A stretch of 64,000 nt of DNA from Orientallactaga sibirica (taxonomy: Eukaryota > Chordata > Mammalia > Rodentia > Dipodidae), in NCBI GenBank assembly GCA_036365145.1, contig JAEOAD010000034.1, positions 14,909,501 through 14,973,500 of the forward strand, written 5' to 3'. The notes under the pieces are model-generated. The model was not told where the DNA came from and ran no database searches. It saw only the letters and a program-made list of their open reading frames with translations. This document shows positions 9,891 through 20,489 of this stretch, one piece after another (position 1 is the stretch's first letter; the number at the start of each line of letters is the position of its first letter). The translations under genes and the position numbers were made by a program.

Positions 9891-11040
9891 TAGTGAAGCT
9901 ATATATATTTTAACAAGGCACCACAGGTTTTGGTAACAGGGCATTGAGAAAACAACTTGGAACTGAGATGGAAGCCATTTCCCTGCTGGCTAGCTAGCAC
10001 CATGCTAGAAAGTGCTGTGCCAGCTGCTTGGGATAAGATAGGCAGTGTGAACAAGCAGTGGATCCTGCAAGCTACAGAATCAACCAGCCAAGCAAGGTAT
10101 ACCCACTGGTGTAATAGTGGCACATAAGTTAGTGGTAATCAACTGCTTTCTGATTGGGTATGAGGCCACTCAGTGGGAGGGAATTCATGCCTGATACTGA
10201 GAAACAAGTCAGAAGCCTATGGCTTGGAAGGACATAGACTCTAAAGAGAAGCCAAATAGAGAGGTTATATCCATCAAAAGTCTTCTAAATCTTTATGTTA
10301 ATCACTCTTGATCAATGCTACTCTCACTCAAAGTTAGATAATTGGCTTTTTTCATATGGTGGTGAATGCCAGGAGAGACTCAAGACCCATGGAAATAACA
10401 AGACAAGAAAGCTATTGCCTAGCATGAGAAGAGTGACCTCTATCATGCCTGCCTGGGTCCAAGAAACATTACAGAGGAAGTGACATTAAACAGAGTGTTG
10501 TTCTCACTGCTAGCCAGAGAACCTTTTCTACTTCTCCATGCTGGTAGACACTGAGGAGAGTCAAAACTCATCAAAGCAGAAAATAAGAGGCTGCTGAGAG
10601 CTCAACACTAAAGGAGACTTCCAACATACCCGCCGAGGCTCAGGGAAATTTGCAGAAGAAAACTGCAAAAAAAAATGTAAGAGCCACAAGTTTGTAAGCT
10701 GTACTGTGAGGTATTGTCCTCCCCATAGGAAGAGACTGGTATATCCATGACTGCATAGTGATCACTGATACCCCACTGAAGAAGCCCTCAGTAGAATGAG
10801 GGTGGAAGAGAGGGGACAAGAGAAGATAACCTGATGGGAGTATGACCTATATTCAGAATGTTCTTATATTAAAGTTCCCAAAGAAATTATTTAAAAAATG
10901 TTTCATTATAAATATTTCAGACAGTATTTCTGAAACATAAGGACCAAAAATAAGTACTATTATGTCACCTAAATGTAATTAGGTAATAATTTTGTAATAT
11001 ATCCAATATCTGCTCATTGTCTGTATTCCCCAGTATCTTT
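9891..11040. other. Single-copy DNA, no gene seen
   Basis: More than 1 kb without a recognisable repeat. Short open frames only (longest 74 codons), none with domain-like composition or consistent splice borders. AT-rich from about 10860. Confidence 0.4.
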
Positions 11041-11092
11041 TTTTTGTTTGATGTTTGAATGGGGGGGTCTCACAGTGGTGCAGGTTGACAGT
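11041..11092. repeat. Local 50-bp motif with G-run, copy A
   Basis: 'tttgatgtttgaatgggggg' followed by 'gtctcacagtggtgcaggtt'. A related motif recurs at 12783-12842. Not a repeat family I can name. Confidence 0.5.
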
Positions 11093-11769
11093 GTGACTCT
11101 CCTTCAATTTCCATTTCTTCTTTCACTCATCACAGAAAGGAATCCTTCTGTCAAATTTCCCAAACTCTGGTGTTCACTGATCTGATGTGTCACTTGAATC
11201 TAGGTCAAATCCTTCATGTCTGGGGAATTCTGTGGTCACATCCACACTCAGCAATCCCCACCATGCAGGGCTCAGCTCCTGATTTCCTAACAACACTCTT
11301 CTCTTTTCCTCAAAGTATACCAAACTAGGTGGGCTGTGCCTGATGTCCCATGGCTCCCATCCAATCTTCTGTCTTTATAGCTTTCTCTAGCTGATACAGA
11401 GACCCTTATACTCACTTTTGAGGACAATGAGTATTTGAATCTCTGGCCACTATATGTTGGATCCATTATCTTAGCTCTGACTGGTATTTGCCTTTGTACA
11501 TTCATCGAACTTGGTAGACACTGGGCTATAGAGCACAGTGGCTAAATAGACAGATGACATCCTGTGCATGTGGTGCTCAAGGCTGACTTGGGAGAGTCTA
11601 AAATGGAAGCTGAGTCCATACAGTATGTTCACACTGTGATACAAAGGATAGGATGTGTTGGGAGAGAAGAATTCAGGCATCCACTCACAGTTGATAAACA
11701 GGAGCAAGGAAAGACTGCCTGACAAATGTCGGACATAGAAGCTGAGCTCTGATGGGTTCTTGTCATGGA
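11093..11769. other. Single-copy DNA with part of the window's longest open frame
   Basis: No firm repeat, although 'actgggctatagagcacagt' hints at an L2 or MIR remnant. The 211-codon minus-strand frame 11471-12106 starts in neighbouring DNA and runs through here. It has no recognisable domain and overlaps an LTR remnant, so I do not call a gene. Confidence 0.4.
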
Positions 11770-11960
11770 TGAGTTTACCAAGGCTGCTTAACAAAGCACC
11801 ACAAACAGAAGGGCTCAAGCACCAGGAACTTACTGACTCACAGTAAGGTGTAGGTAGGACTAGGTCCTTCTGAAGGTCTTGAGCAAGAATTTGTTCCAGG
11901 CCCCTCTCCTGTGATCTGTAGCCAGGGTAGTAGTGGGCTAGAGAGAGAATAAGTTTCACA
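11770..11960 (-). mobile_element. Ancient LTR-like remnant (MLT/MER type)
   Basis: 'aaggctgcttaacaaagcac', 'cttactgactcacagtaagg', 'ggtccttctgaagg' and 'caggcccctctcctgtgatc' follow the reversed order of an old mammalian LTR family. Confidence 0.55.
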
Positions 11961-12244
11961 GAGATTTTAGAGGGAAGCTTAGCAGGGCTGAGGAGAGGGT
12001 TGGCTGAGATGGATGAGGAGAATAGAGGGCTCCAGGATGGTACCCTGCTTTTGGTTTGGTCTGGTGGGGCCATCTGAGGCACCAGAAAGAGTCTGACACT
12101 GAGCATGCCCTGGCTCCCACACCTCCATAGACCCAGATCCCCCTTTTGATGGCACAGAGTAGACAGTAAGTCACTTCCTGGGAGTCAGAATTGTAGCATG
12201 TGGGAAACAGTGGTTAATAGTATCCAGTGATAATAGTGTAAATG
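11961..12244. other. Single-copy DNA, no gene seen
   Basis: Purine-rich (gaggagaatag, gatggatgagg) but no recognised element. Confidence 0.4.
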
Positions 12245-12609
12245 TGTGTAATGGTTAATATTGATGGTCAACTTGACAGGATCTGTAAGCATCTAGCACA
12301 CACCTCTCTGAGCATATCTGTGAGGGATTTTCTAGATTAGGGTATCTGGGGTGGAAAGACCCACCTCACTATGATGGGCAGCACTATTCTGTTAGCTGGG
12401 TCCCAGGCTGAATAAAGAGGAAAGGTCTACCTGAGCATGAGCTCTCTGCTTCTTGACTGGCTGCAATGTGACTTCACGCTCTTGCTGCCTGACCTTTTCT
12501 GCCATGGTAGACTGAATCCCCTTGGACTATAAGCCAAATAAGCCCTTTCATCCTTCAGTTGCTATTGTCAGGAATTTTGTCTCAGTAGCAAGAAGGGTAA
12601 CTATCATAA
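12245..12609 (+). mobile_element. ERVL-type LTR, forward
   Basis: Begins 'tgtgtaatggttaatattga', continues 'ggtcaacttgacaggatctg' and a 'gccaaataagccctttcatc' poly(A)-signal-like region (AATAAG), and ends near 'ggtaactatcataa'. Same family as 4246-4611 and 51370-51716. Looks like a solo LTR; target duplication not resolved. Confidence 0.7.
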
Positions 12610-12782
12610 TGAGATATCTCCATGCTTTTTGGTACCAAAGAGAAGGCATGACATAGCCTAGTCATTCGTTTAATAGCACATGTCAGGGGCAGAGATGGCT
12701 CTTCAAAAGTCTATCACTGGTCTTTTGTGTCATGGGATACAAAGTTTGGCCTAAATTTGAAACCCAGCATCCAGGACCCTCC

Positions 12783-12842
12783 TTTGGTTTGATGTTTGAA
12801 TTGGGGGGGGGGTGTCTCACACTGGTGGAACCACAGGTTGGG
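12783..12842. repeat. Local motif with G-run, copy B
   Basis: 'ggtttgatgtttgaattggg', then a G-run and 'tgtctcacactggtgg…caggttggg'. Gapped match to 11041-11092. Confidence 0.5.
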
Positions 12843-12939
12843 TTTAAAGATTTCCCCAACTTTGTCTCCATGCTAGTCCCTTGGGATATGGAACACTGAG
12901 TACTCCACTCCACACATGTGCCAGGCCTTCTTGCTTCTA

Positions 12940-13200
12940 CACCTTTGCTTCTTTGATCTGCCCACTTATTAGCTGGTGTTCCAACCCCTCACATCTCTGA
13001 CTGTTGAAAGTCACCTCCACTCTCAAACCTCAGGACCAGTTCAAAGCCCAAGTTCTCTGAGAATGCAATCTGAGCAGCTCAGCTCCTCCCTGTCTATAGT
13101 CTTCTTGCACTTGGGAAAGCAGAAGACACTTAACTCTCTTTCCCTGAGCTATTATAACCCTCCTTGTATATTGTTTTTACCTTTTTATTATATTATACTA
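12940..13200 (+). mobile_element. L2 LINE remnant
   Basis: Texture and order ('gaaagtcacctccactctca', 'agttctctgagaatgcaatc', 'ccctgagctattataaccct') resemble L2 3' sequence (…aaatgtcacctcctcagagagg…). Diverged; no frame. Confidence 0.45.
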
Positions 13201-13279
13201 TGATCTTGATGTTAGACACAACACCTGGGTCCCATCCCAGTGCCTGAACATAGAGATGAAAGACATGAACACATATTGA

Positions 13280-13485
13280 ACCAAGTAAATGCCAATCATT
13301 GTATGGCAGGCTTTATAGATAAGGCCACAGTTAACCCTGATTTTCTTCCAGGTGTGATCTTTCAAGTGAGCTCCATTTATAGTTGACGATGCTGAGGCTT
13401 AGAGAGTGGGCCCCTTCCTACTAGCTTAGTAAAGACTGATAAGCAGTGACAGGACTCTAAGCTTGAGCCTTACCATTCAGCTAGT
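13280..13485 (-). mobile_element. MIR SINE remnant
   Basis: 'gatgctgaggcttagagagt' with 'agcagtgacaggactctaag' downstream is a reversed MIR core with heavy divergence. Confidence 0.55.
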
Positions 13486-13860
13486 CCTAAAGGAGCTTAT
13501 TCAATGAAAAAGTAAAAAGCTAGTGACATGAGAGGCTCAGAAAACCACACATGGCCTTTCTCAACTGGGAATTAGAACTGAGGCAGGGAATTTCAGGCGC
13601 CTGGGGTCCAGTCAATGAAGTTGGCGAACTGAGTGTATCTCACACAGCACAGACCCTATGAGAGTGGCTAGAGGAGCAGACAAGCCTTTGGCTTTTCATT
13701 TCTGGTGACTTTAGGCCAATCATTTTTAATGAGGAAGAGAAGGCTGGAGTGTCCATATTACTGACTTTCTCTCAGTGACACGGATGGGCTCTCTGAGCTA
13801 CCATAGTGCTGGGGCACATGGAAGCTTCCTTGGGAGCTCAAGAGCAGAGGCATGGGGAGG
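13486..13860. other. Single-copy DNA, no gene seen
   Basis: No recognised repeat, exon or motif cluster. Confidence 0.4.
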
Positions 13861-14010
13861 AGTTGATGATGGACTCCCACCTCTTTCCTGCAAGGTCCTG
13901 ATTAACTCAGTAATTGGCCCAATTTAGAGGGTCTGAGAACATTTTATTCCAGTCTGAGATTGGCACATCCTTGTACATTCACTTTAGGTGGAAGTGCCCT
14001 TGAATCTGCT
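13861..14010. other. Weak candidate conserved non-coding element
   Basis: 'ctgattaactcagtaattgg' and 'gagaacattttattccagtc' give a non-repetitive block with homeodomain and nuclear-receptor-like cores. Texture only. Confidence 0.2.
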
Positions 14011-14440
14011 GTCCTAAGAGACATTTTCACTTGTTCAGTGGAGAGCAGAGGTGAGAGGGAGGGCAGAGTATTGGATTCAATCACAATGAATGCTCTCCAT
14101 GTTCGTGCTCAGATAGGGAAAGGCTGAATCCTGAATCTTTCCCCTGCCCTCTCCCCACAACCTGCCACCTTAGTCTCTTTCCTTCAAGGACTCTGGTCTG
14201 CTGGGTCTTATTGAGATTGTATTTAACCAAATGCTAGTGACTGTCCATATCCTATCCTTCCTGTTCTCTTTTGCTCTAAACTACACAATGTACTGATTTA
14301 TTCTATTCCTTCCTTTTTTCTTTCACTCAAAAGTATAGATCAAGGTGGTACTCTTGACCTTTTAGAGCCTCCCTTTGTTAACTTTTCTGGCAGTAAAAGG
14401 GGTGCTCACTGTGCCCTCAATTTAACTGGGGATTCCATAA
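14011..14440. other. Single-copy DNA, no gene seen
   Basis: Pyrimidine-rich patches ('ttccttcctttttt'), no gene or named repeat. Confidence 0.4.
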
Positions 14441-15870
14441 GCAATTTTAGTAGATTATACTTCCTTGAACATGGAGATGGATCAACTCACTAAACTCTGC
14501 TTGTGATTTTGTTAAGAAGTTTTGCGTCTGGGTCTGGGCCTACAGTTTTTTTCTTTTGTCTTTTCTTTTTCAATAAACTTGTTAAGTTGGCATCAAAACT
14601 ATGTTGGTTGTGAAACAAGTTGTGAGGAGTTGGGCAGAGTTTTCTGGGAAGAGCTTGCACAGGATTGATGGCAGCCCTTAAATGTTGGTGGAATTCACTG
14701 GTGCAGCTTTGTCCAGTCGTGGAGGTTTCTTTGTAGAAAGGTTTCTACTATGAACTCAATTTCTTTAGTATATATGAGATAACAGTCGGGTTGTTTATGT
14801 TCTCTTGTGTCTAGGGATTTGTTTATTTCAATTATATCTTCAAATTTATTTCCATAATTTAGCTCATAAATATGTGAGACAAAATGTGTATTTTACAACA
14901 AAATGCATTTTAAAATAATTTTTAATGTATATTTGAGATCTGTAACATAACACTGTTATATTCTTTTTAATGACTTTTTAAATTATTTATTTATTTATTT
15001 GAGAGAGAGAGAGAGAGAGAGAATGGGTGTTCCAGGGCCTCCAGCTACTGCAAATGAACTCCAGATACATGTGCCCCCTTGTGCATCTGGCTTACATGGG
15101 TCCTGAAGAATGTAGCCTTGAACTGGGGTACTTAGGCTTCACAGGCAAGTGTTTAACTCCTAAGCCATCTCTTCAGCACACTGTTATATTCTTATAGATA
15201 TTACAGTGAGTAAAGTAAAGGATATCATCTCACGTACTTACTTTTTCTGTGATAAGAGCAGCCAAAAAACTACTTAAGTGACAACAGTCCTGAACAAAGT
15301 ATCATTTCACCAGCTGTAGTCCTCATATTGTACATTATATCTCTACACTTGTTCATCCTATATATCTGCTGCATTTCATCCTCTGAACCACATAATATCC
15401 TCTTATTATACTTTTAATTTCAATAGGATTAAACACTGGTGTCCCTTGTCATTACTGACACAACACATTACTTACTGTTGTTCTCTTTTTGTCTCTTATT
15501 CTCTATAATCAGATTTGTAGGGGATTTATCAGTATCATTAATCTTGGCTTTGTTAATCAGCTATATTGTACTTTTTTTCTCATCTTCATTTATTTCTGTT
15601 TTTATTTCCTTATTTCACTTTCATCCAGTTTTATTTTGCTTTTTTTAAACTTCTTAGAATGGAAGATTAGGTAATTGATTTATTGCCTTTTTCTTTGCTG
15701 CTCTAAATAATTCAGGCTATAAATATTTTTAGCTGCATTTGGTAAGTTTTATATGTCATATTTTCATTAGTGTCCAGTTAAAGTATATTTTCAGTCTTAT
15801 TTCTTATATGTGACCTAATTATTATTTATCAATATATTTATTCACTTAAAAATATAGAAGATTTCACAAT
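14441..15870 (-). mobile_element. Degenerate L1 (ORF2 region), split by a DIP
   Basis: Reversed L1 ORF2 landmarks occur in the right order: 'cttaaatgttggtggaattc', 'tgtctagggatttgtttatt', then beyond the DIP 'ataatcagatttgtagggga', 'cttggctttgttaatcagct', 'ttagaatggaagattaggta' and 'tttttagctgcatttggtaa'. This is reverse-transcriptase-region DNA. Frameshifts and stops throughout, so it is a pseudogenised LINE. Confidence 0.75.
14966..15177 (-). mobile_element. DIP SINE (B2 superfamily)
   Basis: (AAAT)n and (GA)n tail, 'gaatgggtgttccagggcct', 'cccttgtgcatctggcttac', ending at head 'aagccatctcttcagc'. Flanked by 'acactgttatattctt' (14950-14965 and 15178-15193). Confidence 0.93.
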
Positions 15871-15874
15871 AATT

Positions 15875-16018
15875 TTTCTTGAGACAGGTTCTTACTCTGT
15901 AGCCCAGGTTGTCCTGAATTCTCTATGTAAACTAGGCTGGCCTTGAATTTGCAGTGATTCTACTGCCTCAGCCTCCCAAGTGCTGGGATTCTAGGCATGA
16001 GCCACCACACTTGGAATC
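15875..16018 (-). mobile_element. Old B1 SINE
   Basis: 'cttgagacaggttcttactc', 'gtagcccaggttgtcctgaa', 'cctcccaagtgctgggattc' and 'gagccaccacacttgg' are a full reversed B1. The GAGACAGG end is the ancestral type, unlike the GAGGTAGGG copies at 0.8 and 3.2 kb. Confidence 0.88.
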
Positions 16019-17084
16019 CCAGCAAGCATTTTTGTCTAGGCATGACATTCTTACTTACTTTTATTGTGTTCAAAGACTTTCTTTGCACAAATAAATGAAG
16101 TAAAATAGAAATCTGAGAAGAGTGTCTGGCATATAGCAAACACCACAGAAGTATTTGTTAGAGATAAACAATGAGAATTCAGAGAGGAGGGCTTCCTGAG
16201 TAATGATGAATCTAGTACCACATGTCTGGTTAATGGAAAGTTACAAGTCACTCCCAGGTCTTCCCAAATGGAGATGTGATTATTATTATTTTTTTCTCAA
16301 ATCAGTGAAAAGTGTGCTGTAAGGAGATGAGGCAGGCATGTGTTGTCCCTCATCCAGGCAAAAGACCACCTCTCCCAGAATGAATTTTAACTGCTCATCA
16401 CATAGCAAACACTCTCTTCTTTGAGGGTCTTCAAGTGTTGGCATCACCACTGAACTCAGAGGAAGATGAATTCATTAGTCAGTAGCCAGTCACTGAGGCT
16501 GGAATAACAGACAGTGCACTTGGTCAGGAGTACTCAGCTGAGGCCCACTTCCTGAGGATTCTTGTCTAGTAAAGGAAGAGTTGAGCATCTCTGGAGTGCT
16601 TTGACGTGTGGCCACTTGTGTTTGCTAACTGAGCATTATTATTCATCCTCTGAGCTGGGGACCATGGCTATGTGTGGGGACCATGGCTAAGTGTGTCATT
16701 CCTCAGTGGCGGTACCTGGATGGGCTCTTTGGGTATGAAAACTTGGAGGCAAAGACTTCATTTTTCTCTTCTCTATGTCCTCCTGAGATCTTCACACAAA
16801 GCTGTCTGTCACCTAGTAATATTTGATTGGTTCTTAATAAAGCCACCTAATTGACCTAATACTTATTCTGGAGGACAAAATATGTTATAATATTGCCCCA
16901 GAATATGTAGATGAGTTTGTTATACATGTGTATCTGAAGCTAGGATAAAACTAGCACCTCTATGTCCAGATTTTAGACCTTGATCTCATGGGAGGTGGAA
17001 GACATGGTAACATTTAGTGAGAAATGGACTTGATCTCCTGGAGGAAGGAGGCAATCCCAGTTAGTTAGCAGTTGCTATGATGCC
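16019..17084. other. Mostly single-copy DNA
   Basis: A short L2/MIR-like 3' end ('gtctggcatatagcaaacac', 16119-16170) is the only repeat trace. Two tandem 'gggaccatggctaagtgtg'-like copies occur at 16657-16700. No exon recognised. Confidence 0.4.
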
Positions 17085-17235
17085 TAGAATGTAGTGAACA
17101 TCCTCATATTTATGTTATGCCATCTCACCCTCAGAACCCCCTTTGAGGTGTTATAATCATTCAGAGAGGTAGAGTGATTTGCTTGAGATTACCAAACTGT
17201 TAGGTGGCAGCACTGGGATTTGATCTCAGATTAAC
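17085..17235 (-). mobile_element. MIR SINE remnant
   Basis: 'ctcaccctcagaaccccctt', 'gaggtagagtgatttgcttg', 'gtggcagcactgggatttga' is the reversed MIR order. Confidence 0.7.
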
Positions 17236-17275
17236 AAGAAACCATGGTCTTTTTTATGATACCATTTTCTCTGGT

Positions 17276-17330
17276 CATCCAGCCATCCAGCCACCCAGCC
17301 ACCCAGCCAGCCACCCAGCCACCCAGCCAG
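17276..17330. repeat. (CCAGCCAC)n-type short tandem repeat
   Basis: Alternating 'ccatccag', 'ccacccag' and 'ccagccag' units form a 4/8-bp tandem array, followed directly by an L2-like end. Confidence 0.85.
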
Positions 17331-17425
17331 TAAATATTTGTTGAGTACTACATGTACAGGTAGAGAAGGTCTATGTCCTCACTGGGAGACACAGACAATA
17401 AGCAAATAACGAAGCAGAGAAACTT
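17331..17425 (-). mobile_element. L2/MIR-type 3' end remnant
   Basis: 'taaatatttgttgagtacta' then 'tcctcactgggagacacaga' resembles the reversed 3' end of L2 family elements. Confidence 0.5.
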
Positions 17426-17489
17426 GGTGAGCTGACGGCAGCAAGGCTGAGCCGCCATGGAAAGGAGAGGCCCATGGCTGGGATCTGGG

Positions 17490-17600
17490 GTCTGGGTTCT
17501 CATTCAGCTTGACACCACTCATTGGCTGACCTTGAATGAAGCACTTTACCTCTTTGTGTTTCTGTGTCTCCTTAATGAAAGCTTTATACTAGAAATATGA
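17490..17600 (+). mobile_element. MIR SINE remnant
   Basis: 'ggctgaccttgaatgaagca' and 'tttacctctttgtgtttctg' read as the MIR core forward. Confidence 0.55.
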
Positions 17601-18215
17601 CCTCAAAAGTCACCTGTAGTTCCAAGATTCGATAATTCTAAGTACTTGCAAAGTTATGCTCATCCATTCTTTTCTTCATAAATAACACTGTGTGACACTG
17701 TCACAGAAAGCCCAAGAAAGTGTTAAGAAGACAGAGTTACAGAACCCTGAAGTCTGAAATTCAGAGACTTTATCACTTTGAGTCTGAGGACAATTTAACT
17801 GGATTTTGACTTATTTCCATTTGCCTCAGTGGACTTAAGCTTTTCATTTCCCAAACAGATCTCACGTGGTGAGTTCTGAGCTACATTCTGGGAATGAGGT
17901 GGGGTTTATTTATCAAATCAAGCCCCACTGGGGCTCCACAGATATTATTTTCATCACAGACAAAGACAAAAGTAAACCTCAAGTTGCAAGGTCTGTATTA
18001 CCACAGGTTTTCAATTCCAGGGCCTCCCAAAATCCTCCCAGAAACTCTTCATTCACGACTTTCAACTTGGCCAGGAGATTTATCACTGTTGACCATCCCT
18101 TTTCTTAGAAAAGAAAAGAAGAACCCACTTCAGATCGCAGAAGTAATCCATTCCCAGTGTTTAAACTATAGCAAAGAATAAATAAGAAAAACAACCTCCC
18201 CAAATCCCACCTCCC
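17601..18215. other. Single-copy DNA, no gene seen
   Basis: Overlapping open frames of 80 and 95 codons on the plus strand (17866-18181) have no recognisable domain and no L1 or LTR similarity. I see no splice or promoter support and leave them uncalled. Confidence 0.4.
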
Positions 18216-18830
18216 ACAGATTAACACTCTTAATATTTTATCATATTTCCTTACAGTCTTTTGATGTTTCCAAAGTTGTTGAAATCATACTTTATAACCT
18301 TCCTCTATCTTGTTCTTTTACTTAATATTATATCATTAAGCATTTTTGCATATCATTAGGAACACTTCACAAGCATCATTCATAATGACAAGACAATATT
18401 CCATCATGTGGAGGTAGTTCAATTTACTTAGCCATTCCCTGAAATCCAACATTTAGGGTTTTTTTCTAAACCCATACTATTTTACTCTTATGAATGACAC
18501 TGTGATGAAAATATTTTTTTGAATGAATCTTTGTCCACATGTCAGATTATTTTTCTGGGTGGCATGCCTGTATTTACAATTTACCAGTCAATTTGTTTTT
18601 CAGAAGCATTGCATCTAGTTTTTACTCCATGTGGCAATCTATGTGTGTTTCCAATGCCCCACTTCCTTTCAACAGGATAGATTATTTTTATTAAAAAGAA
18701 ACTTTCCTAAATGTATAGGTGGAAGAATATGTATTTTTTTGTTTCAATTTATATTTCTTTCATTAGTAGTATGGTCAAATAAATTGGATCATATTTACTA
18801 GCTTGTTTTCATTTCCTCTTTCAAATGGTT
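18216..18830 (-). mobile_element. Old L1 3' region
   Basis: 'agacaatattccatcatgtg', 'ttcaatttacttagccattc', 'atgaatgacactgtgatgaa' and 'gggtggcatgcctgtattta' are the well-known reversed L1M 3' order (…TATTCCATTG…TTATCCATTC…). Heavily diverged. Confidence 0.7.
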
Positions 18831-18999
18831 TGATTGTGCTTGAGCACCCCCTCCCCCTAATCCTCTCTGCTCTCTGGGCTCCTGTCTGCAGACAATTCTT
18901 CAAGTGAACCCAAACAAGAAAAACTCCAGAGCAAACAAGACTTCAGCTGAACCATGATGTGCTTCAATGCTCCTTGTATAAAAGATGTCTTGATAATCT

Positions 19000-19495
19000 C
19001 TGACTGTTGAGAAAACTACCCCAAAACTTAGTGGCTTAGCACAGCCATTTTATTTTGCTCATGATTTTTGAGCCAGGAAAGGCTCTGTTGAGCAGTCCAT
19101 CACTGACCAATGTGGTATTTGCTACAGCAGCAGGAGCTGAGTGTGTGTGTGTGTGTGGGGGAAGGTGGTGGGGGAGGGGGTGGTCCATTCCACAGTGGCT
19201 CCTTTGCTCACATGTCTGAGTGTGTGTGTATGTCGGGGAGGGTAGTACACTTCCACCATGGTGCCTTTGCTCACATGTCTGATACCCTGCTGGGGCTGGC
19301 TGTGAGACTGAACTAGGCTGAGACCACCCGCAAGAGCACCTGCAGCTTTGTCACCAGCATGGTGCCCTTGGGGAAGCTGAATTTATCTCAAGGACATTCA
19401 GAGCTTCCAGAGAGAGTGGTACCATTATAAGAAGTGGAAGCTCCTAGTTTCTAAAAGGCTGGGCATGAAAACTAGCTCAGCATCACTCTTATTTT
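19000..19495 (-). mobile_element. Ancient LTR-like repeat with internal duplication
   Basis: 'ctaccccaaaacttagtggc' opens a reversed old LTR related to 5036-5565. Inside it, 'cctttgctcacatgtctga' occurs exactly twice (19201-19219 and 19264-19282), each next to a GT-rich stretch, so about 63 bp was tandemly duplicated after insertion. Confidence 0.5.
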
Positions 19496-19497
19496 TC

Positions 19498-19951
19498 TTA
19501 ATATATATATATTTATTTATTTGAGAAGATAGGTAAACAGAGAGAGAGAGAGAGGCAGACACACACACATACACACAGAGATTGAGACATGGGTTAGCAG
19601 TTAAGGCACTTTCCTGTGAAGCCTAAGGACCCAAGTTTGATTCCCAGTACCCACATAAGCCAGATGTACAAAGTAGCATATGCATCTGCAGTTCATTTGC
19701 AGTGGCTGGAGCCCCTGGTGTGCCCATTCTCTCTCTATCTGCCTGTCTCTATCTCAAATAAATGAATAAAATAAATATTTTAAAGAGAGAGAGAGAGAGA
19801 GAGAGAGAGAAAATGGGCGTGCCATGTCCTTCTGCCCAGACACATGTGCCACTTTGTGCATCTGGCTTTATGTGGGAACTGGGGAATTGAACTGGGACAT
19901 CAGGTTTGCATGCCAATGATTTTAACTGCTGAGCCATCTCTCAACCTCTCA
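19498..19951 (-). mobile_element. DIP SINE split in its tail by a second DIP
   Basis: Tail part about 19498-19575 (ATTT and GA runs) and body 19784-19951 ('aaaatgggcgtgccatgtcc', 'ccactttgtgcatctggctt', head 'gagccatctctcaacctc'). The inserted DIP has the opposite orientation. Confidence 0.8.
19580..19783 (+). mobile_element. DIP SINE inserted head-to-head
   Basis: Forward order: 'ggttagcagttaaggcactt', B-box-like 'agtttgattcccag', 'cataagccagatgtacaaag', 'tttgcagtggctggagcccc', then 'caaataaatgaataaaataa'. It is the inverted partner of the surrounding DIP. Confidence 0.88.
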
Positions 19952-20079
19952 GTATCACTCTTGCTATTTTATTTTATGGTGTTTAGGCACAGCCACAGAG
20001 CAGTCCCAGATTCAAAGAAGGGTACATACAACCTACTTCTGGAGTGGAGGAAGGTCAAAGAATTAGCTGCCCTTTTTTT

Positions 20080-20216
20080 TTTTTTTTTTGGCATGTGTGA
20101 GTATGTGCAGTGTGTATGAATGTATGCATATGGGTGTATGCTGTAAATGTGTGTGTGAGCACATGCATGTGGCGGCCAGAGGTAAATGTCAGGTGTCTTC
20201 CTTAATTGCTCTCAGC

Positions 20217-20314
<98 letters not shown>

Positions 20315-20415
20315 AGCAGCGTCTCACTGTAGTGAAGGATGGCTTGAAATTCACAGCCATTATCCTACCTCAGCCTCTCAAATGCTGGGATTAAAGGTAA
20401 ACCACCACCGTGGCA
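20080..20415 (-). mobile_element. B4-type SINE expanded by microsatellites
   Basis: The left part 'catgcatgtggcggccagag' is the B4 tail. The right part 'cctacctcagcctctcaaat' and 'gctgggattaaaggtaaacc' is the B1-like portion. Between them lies the compound CT/GT/GA tract. The tRNA-like head is missing or beyond recognition. Confidence 0.7.
20217..20314. repeat. Compound (CT)n(GT)n(GA)n microsatellite
   Basis: About 16 bases CT, 25 bases GT and 57 bases GA in direct succession, with two GAAA interruptions. Produces repetitive Ser/Leu, Cys/Val and Arg/Glu open frames that are not genes. Confidence 0.95.
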
Positions 20416-20489
20416 TTTTCACTTTATTTCTTGTTACCACCAAAACAGGCTGCCTGTGGCCACCCTCTACTGCTCACAGCAGACACCAT

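Noticed and set aside
14441..15870. Possible intact L1 reverse transcriptase gene
   Set aside because: Landmarks of ORF2 are visible but stops and frameshifts occur in every frame; dead copy only.
16657..16700. Tandem 'gggaccatggcta' copies as a start-codon region
   Set aside because: A 20-bp local duplication around ATGG in a 60-codon frame; no further coding support.
19580..19783. tRNA-like sequence with A/B-box motifs
   Set aside because: This is the tRNA-derived head of a DIP SINE, followed by a SINE body and A-rich tail; no tRNA 3' half or cloverleaf is complete. The same applies to the other DIP and B4 heads.
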